Counted from the stretch's first letter, positions 38,170 through 46,913 are shown. The stretch is DNA of 64,000 nucleotides from Cellvibrionaceae bacterium 1162T.S.0a.05 (GCA_000964245.1 LANB01000001.1:3289501-3353500), one strand, 5' to 3'. Notes: a model not told the origin generated them from the letters alone. A program made the numbers and translations.

Positions 38170-38691
38170 CTATTCAGGCTTCGCTTGAGGCGCTGTCAAA
38201 CCCTTAAACAAGGGCAAAACATTTTTCATCGCACGCTCACCAAATAGAAAACCAAGAACCAGAAAATTAATCACCCAGAAAGCCGATTCAATATTGGTGC
38301 CGATGGTATTGTTACCCACCTGCTGAGCCAACTCGTGTATTTTCCATTTGCCAGAAAACACCATGAAGTCCATCACTAATACGGAATAGCCCCACAATGG
38401 CCGCTGCGTGCCACGTAAGAAAATGATGACGCGGCCAGGCCAGCCAAACTGTTTTAAATCACTCGCGGTGCCTTCCAGTTCCTTAATACGGTTATTGAAA
38501 TCTTCGTCCTGCTCCTTGGCGAATTCCAGTAACTTCATTTCGTGTTCACGGGTTGCCTCAACCACAGCGGCCTGGATTTCGGCTTTTTCCGCATCAGAAA
38601 GACGATCGGGAAATTGCTTCATCACCTTATCAACAATTTTTGAGCCAATACCGCCAGTTAAAAAATCTGTTACTTTCGAAAAGAAACTCAT
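38170..38691 (-). CDS. Holin-like protein (3TM, gene-transfer/phage release type)
   Basis: 173 aa. An amphipathic charged N-terminal half (about 1-85, coiled-coil-like) is followed by membrane segments (about 90-108, 139-160) and a Pro/Ala/Lys tail. GWPGRVIIFLRGTQRPLWGY resembles the holin family of 3TMs used by phages and gene transfer agents. Strong Shine-Dalgarno (TTAGGAGGCAG). Ten nucleotides after the DUF5675 gene on the same strand; together they look like a phage lysis pair. Confidence 0.7.
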   Translation of the reverse strand: MSFFSKVTDFLTGGIGSKIVDKVMKQFPDRLSDAEKAEIQAAVVEATREHEMKLLEFAKEQDEDFNNRIKELEGTASDLKQFGWPGRVIIFLRGTQRPLWGYSVLVMDFMVFSGKWKIHELAQQVGNNTIGTNIESAFWVINFLVLGFLFGERAMKNVLPLFKGLTAPQAKPE

Positions 38692-38701
38692 AATCTGCCT
38701 C

Positions 38702-39106
38702 CTAAGGGTTGTATTGGTAAATATTGATCTTGCATTCCGGAATATTATTCATGGCCTGCATAAATTCCTTGAAGGCTTTACTGCTGCTGGTGACAGCCCA
38801 CTTTCTTTCGAGAAAACCGAGCGCTTTGCCAGGAGCAATGCACCCTACAACGTCGTCAATGGTATTGCCGATATGAATTTTGATGAGCGAGCGATTGGGC
38901 ACATTCATGACTTCGTAGGCGGGGTAGCCACCGCGGTTGTATGTGCCGAGCACCAGTGGATAAACCCCTTCGGGGATACATGATTCGCGTGGCTTGTTAT
39001 CCAGCCAGGGGCGCTCCACAGTGAAGCATTGAAATTCCGGGATAAGAATTTTGCCGAATACCCCGTGGGGTGTGTAGGCAAAGCGTTCCAATTTGATTTC
39101 TTCCAT
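38702..39106 (-). CDS. DUF5675 family protein (lysis-module associated)
   Basis: 134 aa. Blocks FTVERPWLDNKPRESCIPEG, VYPLVLGTYNR and IHIGNTIDDVVGC match the DUF5675 family, common in prophages and near holins, with a conserved Cys and His that suggest a peptidase-like active site; activity unproven. ATG at 39106 chosen for the perfect AGGAGGT before it. No other phage gene is next to the pair. Confidence 0.75.
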   Translation of the reverse strand: MEEIKLERFAYTPHGVFGKILIPEFQCFTVERPWLDNKPRESCIPEGVYPLVLGTYNRGGYPAYEVMNVPNRSLIKIHIGNTIDDVVGCIAPGKALGFLERKWAVTSSSKAFKEFMQAMNNIPECKINIYQYNP

Positions 39107-39264
39107 GCAAACCTCCTGTTCCTGCATTTTCGACATCAATAGTAACGCGGGTGAGGGTGGTGGGCTATGTATTTGCGAGTGAAATATTACCCAAACGCAT
39201 GCAGGGCTCGCGGCGTGATAGGAGCGCGAAGAAAGATTTAAAACAACACTGGCTGCGCGTGCCG

Positions 39265-40383
39265 TTAGTCAGCGTTGTCGTCTTTTTTTGCGTTATTGTT
39301 GGCAGGCAAGGGGAGGCAGGGCAGAAGATCCTCCTCGAAATAGGGCGCTTGATCCACCCAAAACATAATTTTTACACCCATAAAATCACGCGCAAATTCA
39401 TAGAGTTTTGGCACCAAATTAACACGTTGCGTTTTTACGCTATCGGCAATGGCACCGTCAGCGCCCGTGTAGCCAATATAATTCCCATCCTGAATTGCAA
39501 TGGAAAATGGAACGCTAAATGAATTCTCGTGCATCATGGCAATAGTATGGTTGAGCTGGCCCTTGCGAGTGAACATCAAATCCGGCCCGCCTAAACCGAC
39601 GCCAATTTCTTCGCCATAAGCATAAATACTTTTCAGATAACCTTTGTCCTCCCAGGGTAACCACTCGCCGGGCATAAAATTCGCGTACTGAATTTTAGTT
39701 GCGCGTGGGAAGGCGTTTTTGAGTGCAAGCATATTGGCCTTAATGGCATCTGCGTACAACTTGTTATTAAAGGTTTTGTCCTTGATTTCATAATCGCCCA
39801 GGGCGGTTTCCTGCAAATTGATACCCGCTATTTTTCCGTCGAGTGCTTTACCCATCGCATTTAATAACAAGGCAAAGCGTTGTCGTACTTTAGGGTTCCA
39901 GCGTTTTACGGCCCAGCCTTCAGATTTACCCGATTTATTTACCTGCTCGATCACGCCACCATCAAATTCCTTGCTTCGTAAGTAGTCAGGCGCAGCGATT
40001 GCGTCTCCGTAAAAGGTGACATCTTGCAATTGAATAAACAGGGATTTGTTATATTTTTTGAGAAATTTAATATCCGCGAGAATGTTGGAAAAATCGTACT
40101 TCCCGCGTTCGGGTTCCAACTCTGCCCACTGGTACATAATTTGTGCACCGGCAAAAGCGGGATGGCTGAGAAGGGGGTGGCCCTTGAGCTTGCTGCGATC
40201 CCGAGCAAAATAGACATAGTGTTGAATAGCGGAGGGCTTAAACGGGCAGGTCGCCGAATCATAAGCTTTGTGGGCATCCAGATATTTATTTGCAGGATTT
40301 TCCCAGTTTGCAAAGGCGGACTGAAATGAAAGTAGAAACGTCAGGCCTAAAATCAACAGGCCCCTTGTAATTCCTTGATGCAT
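39265..40383 (-). CDS. Exported TIM-barrel-like protein, possible glycoside hydrolase
   Basis: 372 aa with a signal peptide (about 1-25, SFQSAFA). The motif AGAQIMYQWAELEPERGKYDFS followed by LIDIKFLKKYNKSLFIQLQD-like strands (here ILADIKFLKKYNKSLFIQLQD in two parts) recalls the first strands of GH42/GH5-type barrels. Candidate catalytic acids are Glu in NLQETALGDYE and acids in FWVDQAPYFEEDLLP. I cannot assign a family. It lies next to an SGNH esterase lipoprotein, which suggests a role in polysaccharide breakdown. Confidence 0.6.
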   Translation of the reverse strand: MHQGITRGLLILGLTFLLSFQSAFANWENPANKYLDAHKAYDSATCPFKPSAIQHYVYFARDRSKLKGHPLLSHPAFAGAQIMYQWAELEPERGKYDFSNILADIKFLKKYNKSLFIQLQDVTFYGDAIAAPDYLRSKEFDGGVIEQVNKSGKSEGWAVKRWNPKVRQRFALLLNAMGKALDGKIAGINLQETALGDYEIKDKTFNNKLYADAIKANMLALKNAFPRATKIQYANFMPGEWLPWEDKGYLKSIYAYGEEIGVGLGGPDLMFTRKGQLNHTIAMMHENSFSVPFSIAIQDGNYIGYTGADGAIADSVKTQRVNLVPKLYEFARDFMGVKIMFWVDQAPYFEEDLLPCLPLPANNNAKKDDNAD

Positions 40384-40490
40384 AAATTGATCTCCGAGAA
40401 AAAAGGGGGCGAGCAGTTTAGACCATCAGTTAAAATTAAAATTCATCCAGGTTGTGGGGAAATGGGCGAATAACAGCCGAATTCCGTGAG

Positions 40491-41267
40491 CTATTCCTTT
40501 GATGATTGTAAACGTCGCATTTCTTCGCTGTAGCGCTGACCCATGATCTTCATGCTTTGAGCATCGAAGTGCCAGCGATCAACTGCGACAAGTCCTTCAG
40601 AAGAAACAAAGCCGGTGTTGCGAACCCGTTTCGGAAGTTGCGCAATTTGTGCGTTGACTAAAGGGGTGTCATTAATTTGCCCAGCGATGAATATCAAATC
40701 CGGATTGCTAAAATCCTCACGTAAGCGCCCAACTAATTCTATTAGCTTATCCAGATATTCACTCTCCTCGGCATCCGTTTCTCCCTGATGCCAAAGGACA
40801 CCTTTTAACTCGCCGCCGAGGGCAATGGCTCTGTTGGTTCGGCGAACCGCTTCCTGATAAAAATACGAACCGTTACCCCATTCGGTGATGGATGATCCGC
40901 CCTTTGCATTCACCACGAGTCCGATAGCCGTGTCGGGAGAGGCAATTTGCATTGCCTCTGCGAAGCTATATCCAGGCCCCAACCGTTGCATGCTGATATG
41001 TTTGCGGACTGTGGAATAACGGTTTAAAGGGTTTTTCGCCGGTTCCCAAGTATCTTCCACGTTGAGCAAATACACATTTTTCATTAAGCCCATACTGTCT
41101 GGCGAAATCTGGGCGCGCCCAGCCATATTGGACTGCCCGATCAGAAGGTAAATATCCGTTGGGAGCGATGTCTGATTTGTTGTAACCGTTGTATTGACAC
41201 AACCCGAAAGAAGCGGGCTGCAGAGAAATAAAAACGTTATTATTCTATTTAAAGTGTTGAAAGTCAT
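40491..41267 (-). CDS. Sialate O-acetylesterase-like SGNH lipoprotein (CE6-like)
   Basis: 258 aa. Lipobox LLSGC at about 18-22 predicts an outer- or inner-membrane lipoprotein. SGNH/SASA landmarks: nucleophile Ser in LIGQSNMAGRA, Gly in NAKGGSSITEWG, the WHQGETDAEE block and Asp-x-x-His in VDRWHFDAQS. Likely removes acetyl groups from xylan or other glycans. Same strand as the barrel-like gene downstream (about 110-nt gap). Confidence 0.85.
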   Translation of the reverse strand: MTFNTLNRIITFLFLCSPLLSGCVNTTVTTNQTSLPTDIYLLIGQSNMAGRAQISPDSMGLMKNVYLLNVEDTWEPAKNPLNRYSTVRKHISMQRLGPGYSFAEAMQIASPDTAIGLVVNAKGGSSITEWGNGSYFYQEAVRRTNRAIALGGELKGVLWHQGETDAEESEYLDKLIELVGRLREDFSNPDLIFIAGQINDTPLVNAQIAQLPKRVRNTGFVSSEGLVAVDRWHFDAQSMKIMGQRYSEEMRRLQSSKE

Positions 41268-41363
41268 AAGCGAAAGCAGCCTCCCGGTATTTAAATTCCA
41301 GCATTTTTTGCAGCGTTTACATAGCCAGAGAATGCATCTTTCACTCTACGTAAGTAAAAACGA

Positions 41364-42101
41364 CTAATCGCTGGATTCAGATAATTTTAACTGTATTTTT
41401 TTTCTGGTTTGTAAAGTCACCACGAAAATAGCAATTGGCGTTAAGCTATAAACGAGCCCAGCTAGGTAGCCCACCGTCGACATAAAAATCAAGGCAATCA
41501 GCATCCCTAAAAATGCCAATATTGTCAGTACCACCCACACCAAAATCTCCTTGCGTACCAGAAGTTGCTCCAGAGGGTTCAAGCACAGATCTTCCGTCTT
41601 GTGTGCCGTTCGCAGGTAGAGCCCCATTTGGATTAACGCAATCAGAAAAAAGCCACCACTAAAAATTGCGACAAGTATCGCGACTTCAGTTGTGCTGGAT
41701 ACCTGAAAATCGGCAGGAAACCAGCGTTGGGAAAATGCATAGAACATCAGGTCGATGATTAGCTTGAGCGGGTAGACATAAATCAGCACCACGAATATAA
41801 GCGCGAGTGTTAAAACGGTCGATACACCGTCATCCAGGCCAAAACGCTGGCTCCAGCGACGATGGGTAACCCAGATTAACATCAGAACGGCAAAACTAGC
41901 GGCAAAAGCGGGGATTCTCTGTATCGCAGCGAGCAGTTCATGGTGGTTTTGAGGCATCGAACTGAGTGAAATAACAAGCATCGTCACAGCAAAAGCAAAG
42001 GCTGCATCCGAGAAAACCTCGATCCGGGTCATGCTTTCCCCTCGCAAGCGATACCCATCCCTTGTTGTTAACGAGGAAAGTGATTCTTCAGTCCATTTCA
42101 T
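41364..42101 (-). CDS. TMEM175/DUF1211-family membrane channel protein
   Basis: 245 aa. The selectivity signature appears as RIEVFSDAAFAFAVTMLVI (family R-x3-FSD). About six membrane segments, as expected for one bacterial TMEM175 protomer; bacterial homologues form tetrameric K+-permeable channels. Charged N-terminal 25 residues. Immediately beyond it the cassette array begins. Confidence 0.85.
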   Translation of the reverse strand: MKWTEESLSSLTTRDGYRLRGESMTRIEVFSDAAFAFAVTMLVISLSSMPQNHHELLAAIQRIPAFAASFAVLMLIWVTHRRWSQRFGLDDGVSTVLTLALIFVVLIYVYPLKLIIDLMFYAFSQRWFPADFQVSSTTEVAILVAIFSGGFFLIALIQMGLYLRTAHKTEDLCLNPLEQLLVRKEILVWVVLTILAFLGMLIALIFMSTVGYLAGLVYSLTPIAIFVVTLQTRKKIQLKLSESSD

Positions 42102-42369
42102 TTTGTAGCCCCCAAAAGCTTTTAGTTATCGATGTAAATGGGCGTAAACGTAACGCGTAGCACGTATTACCATCCTGTTTCGCCAGGATTTACTGTTTCC
42201 AGCCAAATGAAAGGGGAGGGAGGTCGACAATGACGTAATCAACCCCGTCACCCGGGAAATATTTGAAAATATACACCAATTGAGGGTATTGCCAAACCTG
42301 TGAGAATGACGCTGTATATCGGACTACGCAACTACCCAACTATGAAAATATAGAAAGGAAGGCAAATCT

Positions 42370-42654
42370 TTATTCACCGTCCTCTCTGATAGCATAATGT
42401 CGTTCAACATTGGAAGATACGTCGCCCCAAAATGAATTTTTAACTCTATTCTGATGAAATTCAAATGCGTCCTTGTCGATAAATTCCTCATACACGTCAA
42501 ATATATTAGGCGCATTTTCCCGCTGAACAACGTCAAATTTAATGCAGCCCGGCTCCTTTCGAGTCAATGTAATATGTTCCGAAAGGGCTGCACGAATACC
42601 CTGAATATCATCCTCAGGCACTACAATAAAACCGTTTAGAATTATTTTAGACAT
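42370..42654 (-). CDS. Putative quinol monooxygenase / ABM-domain protein
   Basis: 94 aa, one antibiotic-biosynthesis-monooxygenase (dimeric alpha-beta barrel) domain: LNGFIVVPEDDIQGIRAAL, RKEPGCIKFDVVQ, FDVYEEFIDKDAFEFHQ. Related small proteins include YgiN-type quinol monooxygenases. I use the ATG at 42654 (MSKIILNG). It is the last gene at the left of the array; no attC-like site is visible after it, so it may be the final cassette with a lost site or a chromosomal neighbour. Confidence 0.8.
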   Translation of the reverse strand: MSKIILNGFIVVPEDDIQGIRAALSEHITLTRKEPGCIKFDVVQRENAPNIFDVYEEFIDKDAFEFHQNRVKNSFWGDVSSNVERHYAIREDGE

Positions 42655-42707
42655 TTTTGCTCTGCTTTCGACTGGCGCCACACACAAAGGATATTATTGC
42701 TTATTGT

Positions 42708-42807
42708 GTCTAATACCCTGAGTGTCGCGTGGAGTTTTGGGTAAAGTGGCGCAGTCACGCAAAACAGAAAGTGAGCCAAAATATTCACGTTGAACCTTTT
42801 GTTATAC
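42708..42807 (-). repeat. attC-like site a (degenerate)
   Basis: Ends TCTAAT and GTTATAC; the TAA stop of the methyltransferase gene lies within GTTATAC. Inner arms pair only partly (CGCGTG / CACG). Confidence 0.5.
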
Positions 42808-43410
42808 ATTTTTTGTCGCAGTCAAAAGAAAAACCGGATATTTACCATGGGGCTTTTCCACAATACTTGCATCAATGACTTTTACATTCTGGAATTTGGC
42901 TTTCTTTGCTGCTTCAGCTATTGCCTCTCGATCAAAGCCAAAATGGTGCACACCAGTATCTTCCGTATGAAAGCTTCCATCTTCCAAATCTAAATCAGAA
43001 ATAGCGAGAAAGCCACCTGCACGAATATTTGAATAGAATTTTACAAATAACGAATCAATATCCTTAATGTGGTGCATCGTCATCGACGATATGATTCCAT
43101 CAAAGTTCTCTTTTAAGCTTTCCAACTCCATATCGATTTCCAAAACATCTAGTTCGCAGGGTAGGCTCTCTTTTTTCTTAATAAGCTCGCTATTCATTGA
43201 GCTTGATATATCTATCCCCGTGATTTTTCTAACGTATGGCGCAATTCGTTCTAGCAATAATCCGGTACCCGAGCCGAAATCCATCAACGACATATTTTTA
43301 TCTAGTTCTACATTGTTGCTAATAGCATTAGCAATATTATCTACATTCGATACTCTTTTATCATCTTTCTCGTAAATATTAGCTTTTTTTGAAAACAGAT
43401 CTTTTTTCAT
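42802..43410 (-). CDS. SAM-dependent class I methyltransferase
   Basis: 202 aa Rossmann-type methyltransferase. Motif I is LMDFGSGTGLLLERI, motif II ITGIDISSSM, then DGIISSMTMHHIKD (post-motif IV) and LAISDLDLEDGSFH. Substrate unknown; related to UbiE-like small-molecule methyltransferases. AT-rich compared with core genes. Cassette gene followed by attC-like site a. Confidence 0.85.
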   Translation of the reverse strand: MKKDLFSKKANIYEKDDKRVSNVDNIANAISNNVELDKNMSLMDFGSGTGLLLERIAPYVRKITGIDISSSMNSELIKKKESLPCELDVLEIDMELESLKENFDGIISSMTMHHIKDIDSLFVKFYSNIRAGGFLAISDLDLEDGSFHTEDTGVHHFGFDREAIAEAAKKAKFQNVKVIDASIVEKPHGKYPVFLLTATKNV

Positions 43411-43441
43411 AGAGAATTCTAGTCCTTGTTAAAGCTACAAT

Positions 43442-43570
43442 GCTAAGCCAAGTGGTAATTTCTGTTGGGCGTAGCATTGGAGCAAAATGGCGCAGTGGCT
43501 TTAAAGCGAAGCAGCAAATGACCCGAGGAGACTGTATACCGGCCGGGATAAATTGGGAGCTTGGTTGTGC
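43442..43570 (-). repeat. attC-like site b
   Basis: Outer ends GCTAAGCCAAG and CTTGGTTGTGC are near complements, with AATTT further in on both sides. The core bases are degenerate. Placed directly after the 143-aa membrane protein gene. Confidence 0.6.
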
Positions 43571-43579
43571 GTATTTTAT

Positions 43580-44011
43580 TCAAAAATATACGCCCAGCAT
43601 TTTTAATACAGTAAGTAGTGTAAGAACAATTGTAAAAGGTACTAAAGCCAAGTATATCTTTCTACCTATTTCGGTTACCGCAACACGGCTAGCCACGCTG
43701 GCGACAAGACAGATAAATAGCGCAGACAGACCCAATAGTGCTAGCATCACGATAGAGCCGAGAGAGTGGGCACCCAAGCATGTTAACCATAGCATCCCCC
43801 CAACTTTTTCACACTTTTCTCCGTTTTCAGAAATGGCTGACGGAAAGTATTCATACATTGACGCTAGCTTTGAGAGGAGAATGAAAAACAAAGGAATGGT
43901 AACAATAATCCATAGCCTATTTTTTTCAGACTCTTTTTGGACCTTACTGACTATTCTCTTATTTGTCCTGGAAACCGGCCAAACTTTTCCTTCATTCATG
44001 CGAATACCCAT
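43580..44011 (-). CDS. Cassette gene: membrane protein of unknown function
   Basis: 143 aa with three hydrophobic segments (about 32-50, 83-108, 120-140). Not recognised. The first ATG (44011) lies within the GTTATGG core of attC-like site c, and a second in-frame ATG is at 43999; neither has an evident Shine-Dalgarno, so the gene may depend on read-through from upstream cassettes or a nonstandard start. Confidence 0.6.
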   Translation of the reverse strand: MGIRMNEGKVWPVSRTNKRIVSKVQKESEKNRLWIIVTIPLFFILLSKLASMYEYFPSAISENGEKCEKVGGMLWLTCLGAHSLGSIVMLALLGLSALFICLVASVASRVAVTEIGRKIYLALVPFTIVLTLLTVLKMLGVYF

Positions 44012-44058
44012 AACGTTCCGTTGTGGTTTTAAGCCTAATGTTAACCGGCGTGTTATTT
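44008..44058 (-). repeat. attC-like site c (short)
   Basis: 51 bp from CATAACG to GTTATTT. Inner arms AACGTTCCGTT / AACCGGCGTGTT pair partly. The macro-domain gene stop TAA is inside GTTATTT. It shares the ACCGGC-TTGTTAT-like end with site e. Confidence 0.55.
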
Positions 44059-44568
44059 GATTGCTGTCTTATAGGCATTTTGCCATATTTTATATATTTC
44101 CCAGCCATATAAATAAAAATGTATTTCAAGGTTTTTATATTCTTCTCTGGAACACACTTCAATAGCAATTTTTGCTGCTGATTCGAGCGGAAAGGCATAT
44201 GCACCGCAAGATATAGCTGGGAAGGCGATAGATTTACACTTGTTTTCCATTGCAAGGTTAAGTGAATTTGTATATGAAGATTTCAAAACATTTTCTGGCT
44301 CTTTTTCATTTCTATAAATTGGGCCAGAAGTATGAATAACATATTTACATGGCAAATTACCGGCTTTTGTAATTCTCGCTTCCCCAAATGGGCACCTTAT
44401 ACCATTTGCAGGCTTAACTTTTCTGCATTCTTCCAACAGTTTTGGGCCTGCGGCATCATGAATTGCTCCGTCAACGCCACCACCTCCTAACATTATGGGA
44501 TTTGCAGCATTCACTATTGCATCAACATTCGCCGTAACAATATTTCCTTCCTGAATTTTTATATTCAT
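44053..44568 (-). CDS. Macro-domain protein, O-acetyl-ADP-ribose deacetylase-like
   Basis: 171 aa, a complete YmdB-type macro domain. ADP-ribose contacts: [41 protein letters not shown], and [15 protein letters not shown]. Enzymes of this group hydrolyse O-acetyl-ADP-ribose or remove ADP-ribose from proteins. As a cassette gene it could counter ADP-ribosylating toxins or defence effectors; that is inference. Confidence 0.92.
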   Translation of the reverse strand: MNIKIQEGNIVTANVDAIVNAANPIMLGGGGVDGAIHDAAGPKLLEECRKVKPANGIRCPFGEARITKAGNLPCKYVIHTSGPIYRNEKEPENVLKSSYTNSLNLAMENKCKSIAFPAISCGAYAFPLESAAKIAIEVCSREEYKNLEIHFYLYGWEIYKIWQNAYKTAIK

Positions 44569-44583
44569 ATTCGTGACTTATTC

Positions 44584-44700
44584 ACATAACGCAGCGAGTA
44601 AGCGGACCCCTTTATGGGGTGGACTTTTGCGGTAAAGTTGGTGAGGCCAACGGCAAAACGGAGGGTGGCGAATGGAGCCCGCATGATCGCTCTGTTAAAG
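44584..44700 (-). repeat. attC site d
   Basis: Ends ACATAACGCAGCGAG and ATCGCTCTGTTAAAG; paired sub-arms AGCGAGTAAGCGG / CCCGCATGATCGCT. The stop TAA of the exported-protein gene falls within GTTAAAG. A clear attC. Confidence 0.85.
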
Positions 44701-45228
44701 TATTTCCAAATAGTTTGGTGGAAGCTCTATATCTTTACTCAGATTTGGTAAAAGCTTCCATAAAAGGCTTTGATCTTTACGTAGCCCCGAGCCATCAAGG
44801 TAGTTCCATTTTGAACTACCTTTTTCCCGGATAGCAATTAGAAAACCCGTGCTTTTAGCTTTTTGTCCTTGGACTTCCATTATTGATATACGAGGAACAA
44901 TGCATACCTCTTCATTACCTGCTGGATAAATCTTTGATGGTTTGCCTATCTCAGCGCTGATAAAGACGATTCCCTGGCTATCAAGATTAGAAATGGCGTC
45001 TTTTGTAATTTTTTCGAAGTTCTCTTTGCCGCCCACCAAACTATACACAGAAGCATGTGATTTTTTGATGAACAAATCAGCATTTCCATTTTCAAATGCG
45101 GAGTACATTTTTTCAATATCTAAATGTAGTTCTCTAATTTCTTTGTCATTGAGATCATTTCCATAAACTCGATCTATAAAAAATATAGCGCAAAGCATCG
45201 GGATAATCAGGGCTAAATATTTTTTCAT
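44695..45228 (-). CDS. Cassette gene: exported protein of unknown function
   Basis: 177 aa with a signal peptide (about 1-23, FFIDRVYG). The mature part starts with helices (EIRELHLDIEKMYSAFENGN ADL) and continues with strands, giving an NTF2-like or ketosteroid-isomerase-like impression (ASVYSLVGGKENF ... ISIMEVQGQKAKSTGFLIAI). AGGAAA precedes the start. Family not recognised with certainty. Confidence 0.7.
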   Translation of the reverse strand: MKKYLALIIPMLCAIFFIDRVYGNDLNDKEIRELHLDIEKMYSAFENGNADLFIKKSHASVYSLVGGKENFEKITKDAISNLDSQGIVFISAEIGKPSKIYPAGNEEVCIVPRISIMEVQGQKAKSTGFLIAIREKGSSKWNYLDGSGLRKDQSLLWKLLPNLSKDIELPPNYLEIL

Positions 45229-45240
45229 TGCGTTTTTCCT

Positions 45241-45297
45241 ATTTCGCTTTAAGGTTTCGGTGCAGCTTGCGGCCTTAAGTTCACCGGCTTGTTATAT
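45241..45297 (-). repeat. attC-like site e (short)
   Basis: About 57 bp ending TTGTTATAT, with inner TTTCGGTG / CACCGG pairing. The left core is degenerate. The stop TAA of the 114-aa membrane gene lies inside GTTATAT. Confidence 0.5.
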
Positions 45298-45636
45298 TAT
45301 TTCCTTTAAAATGCCACCCAAAAATAGCGCCAAGTTAAGAATAACAAATAGTTTCGCAGCGTCACCCCATATTTTTCTCTTTGTATTTTTAGAGCAGGCC
45401 CATACACACCCTAGTGCGTATATTTGCCACGGAAAATGAAGTAAAAGTAATGCAATAGAAATTTCTATTTTCCCCATTGTTGCGGCTAATAGAGCGAGAA
45501 TATAGATAAGCAGGTTCCCAATGATTAGAATACCCCAAAAAGCTACAACCAAACTGCCATTTCCTTTCCAATATTTTTTGATAAGAAACGCGAGGAAATA
45601 AAGCGGCTGTAATTTTCTGACTCTTACTTCTTCCAT
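45292..45636 (-). CDS. Cassette gene: small membrane protein of unknown function
   Basis: 114 aa with three hydrophobic segments (about 30-53, 58-80, 92-110). No motif recognised. Small multi-pass proteins are frequent among integron cassettes. The start has no obvious Shine-Dalgarno. Confidence 0.6.
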   Translation of the reverse strand: MEEVRVRKLQPLYFLAFLIKKYWKGNGSLVVAFWGILIIGNLLIYILALLAATMGKIEISIALLLLHFPWQIYALGCVWACSKNTKRKIWGDAAKLFVILNLALFLGGILKEII

Positions 45637-45647
45637 ATTTAATTACC

Positions 45648-45763
45648 TATGTGACGCCGCGAGTAAGCAGCCCCTTTTGCGGAGCGTAACTTTTGGGTAA
45701 TAATGCCGAAGGTATGCCCAAAACGAAGTGGTGAAAAAGGTCCGCTTGATCGCTTTGTTATGC
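45648..45763 (-). repeat. attC site f
   Basis: Paired arms GCGAGTAAGCAGCCCC / GGTCCGCTTGATCGC; right core is GTTATGC, left core degenerate (ATGTGACG). Closely related to site d. The stop of the 168-aa gene overlaps GTTATGC. Confidence 0.85.
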
Positions 45764-46261
45764 ATTATTTTGTTGCCTCAGATAAATTACCGTCAGCCTT
45801 CCTTTTCCAGTAAGACTCCAGATTGCTTTCTTGTGTTTTCCTATAGACTGTCTAACTAAACCGCGATCTACCAGTTCCTGTAAAGCCGATTCAATGGTAT
45901 TTATGTCCAAGCCGGTTTCTTCTTTTATCCCACCAATAAATCTCCAAGTGTAACTAGGGTTTTCCAGAGCCAATAATACGCGTCTTTTTCCACTGTCAAT
46001 AAGAGTATCGTCTCTACTCGATACCTTCTCTGGCTCTGGCTCAGTTTCTTTCTCAACGACTGCTTCAATTTTATCCCTCATTTCAGCAGAGAAGCCAGCG
46101 CCACTAAACTTTTTAATTTTATCTAAATTAGAGAAAGACAAGCCTATTGCGCCAGCGACTATAGCTAGCCCCATCTCTGTTGCGCGACCAAATAAACCAA
46201 AAATTATACTAACTCCTAGAAGTACCGTGATCGATACAAATTTCATTATTTTTTCAGGCAT
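45758..46261 (-). CDS. Cassette gene: membrane protein with C-terminal winged-helix-like domain
   Basis: 168 aa from the ATG at 46261 (MPEKIMKFVSI). Two short hydrophobic segments (about 7-38), an acidic linker (EKETEPEPEKVSS), then about 75 residues reading as a winged helix (RRVLLALENPSYTWRFIGG, TGLDINTIESALQELVDRGLV, RQSIGKHKKAIWSLTGKG). The domain order suggests a membrane-tethered regulator or sensor. Only about 40 bp separate it from the next gene, without a full attC. Confidence 0.65.
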   Translation of the reverse strand: MPEKIMKFVSITVLLGVSIIFGLFGRATEMGLAIVAGAIGLSFSNLDKIKKFSGAGFSAEMRDKIEAVVEKETEPEPEKVSSRDDTLIDSGKRRVLLALENPSYTWRFIGGIKEETGLDINTIESALQELVDRGLVRQSIGKHKKAIWSLTGKGRLTVIYLRQQNNA

Positions 46262-46278
46262 AGTTGAATATCCTGTGT

Positions 46279-46298
46279 GCATAACAATATAATTAGGC
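46279..46298 (-). repeat. Short cassette-junction remnant g
   Basis: GCATAACAATATAATTAGGC joins core-like ends (GCATAAC and TTAGGC) without an intervening hairpin. Nearly the same motif occurs at 50324-50340. Confidence 0.35.
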
Positions 46299-46301
46299 TA
46301 A

Positions 46302-46895
46302 TCATTTTTTTGTTGTGTCCCAGATAACTTTTCCAGGACCGTTAGACCCGGGAAATTGCCAACCCATATGGGTTACAGTATTAACTACGCCACATATAAG
46401 TTCACTTACAGACTTTTGAACTTGAACTAAGTACCCAACGTCGATTGGTGTATTAAAGCGAAGTTGCTTTTTGTTTACAAAAAATGGTATTGAAGCGCCT
46501 CCAGTATCCGGTGGAGGCCATGAACCATGACAGATGACATTGCGGATTTCAACAGTGTCTTTAAGCCGCTCTTCAAGAAAGTCTAAGTTGTCAATGGTTG
46601 CATGCGGATGTTCACGGACAGCTTTAGCGTAAGATTCTATGAGATTCCATAATTGGTCTGATAAAGCGTGTTGTAATTTTGGTAGCCATGCCTCCAAAAC
46701 TTTTTGCACTTCATCTTCGTTATATGGTTTTGTGGCTGTGAAGGCGAATATAGCTTTTGCTAAGGTTTCTTCAAGAAATCCGAATGTTGCGACGACTCGA
46801 CCCAAACTTTCCCAAAATATAGCTTCATGTCGATTTGTTGGAAACTTATTAGGTAATGCGTCCAAGTCTACTGTATGACTTTTTAGTTCTGACAT
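46302..46895 (-). CDS. Cassette gene: cytosolic protein of unknown function
   Basis: 197 aa, mostly helical, no signal peptide or membrane segment. Recognisable features are HEAIFWESLGRVVATFGFLEE and RNVICHGSWPPPD; the helical N-terminus plus RNxxCHG recalls HEPN-like or DUF-type cassette proteins, but the HEPN RxxxxH spacing is RNVICH here, which fits. I do not claim ribonuclease activity. AAGGAA lies 13 nt before the start. Confidence 0.65.
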   Translation of the reverse strand: MSELKSHTVDLDALPNKFPTNRHEAIFWESLGRVVATFGFLEETLAKAIFAFTATKPYNEDEVQKVLEAWLPKLQHALSDQLWNLIESYAKAVREHPHATIDNLDFLEERLKDTVEIRNVICHGSWPPPDTGGASIPFFVNKKQLRFNTPIDVGYLVQVQKSVSELICGVVNTVTHMGWQFPGSNGPGKVIWDTTKK

Positions 46896-46913
46896 AAGCG
46901 AAATTCCTTGGCA

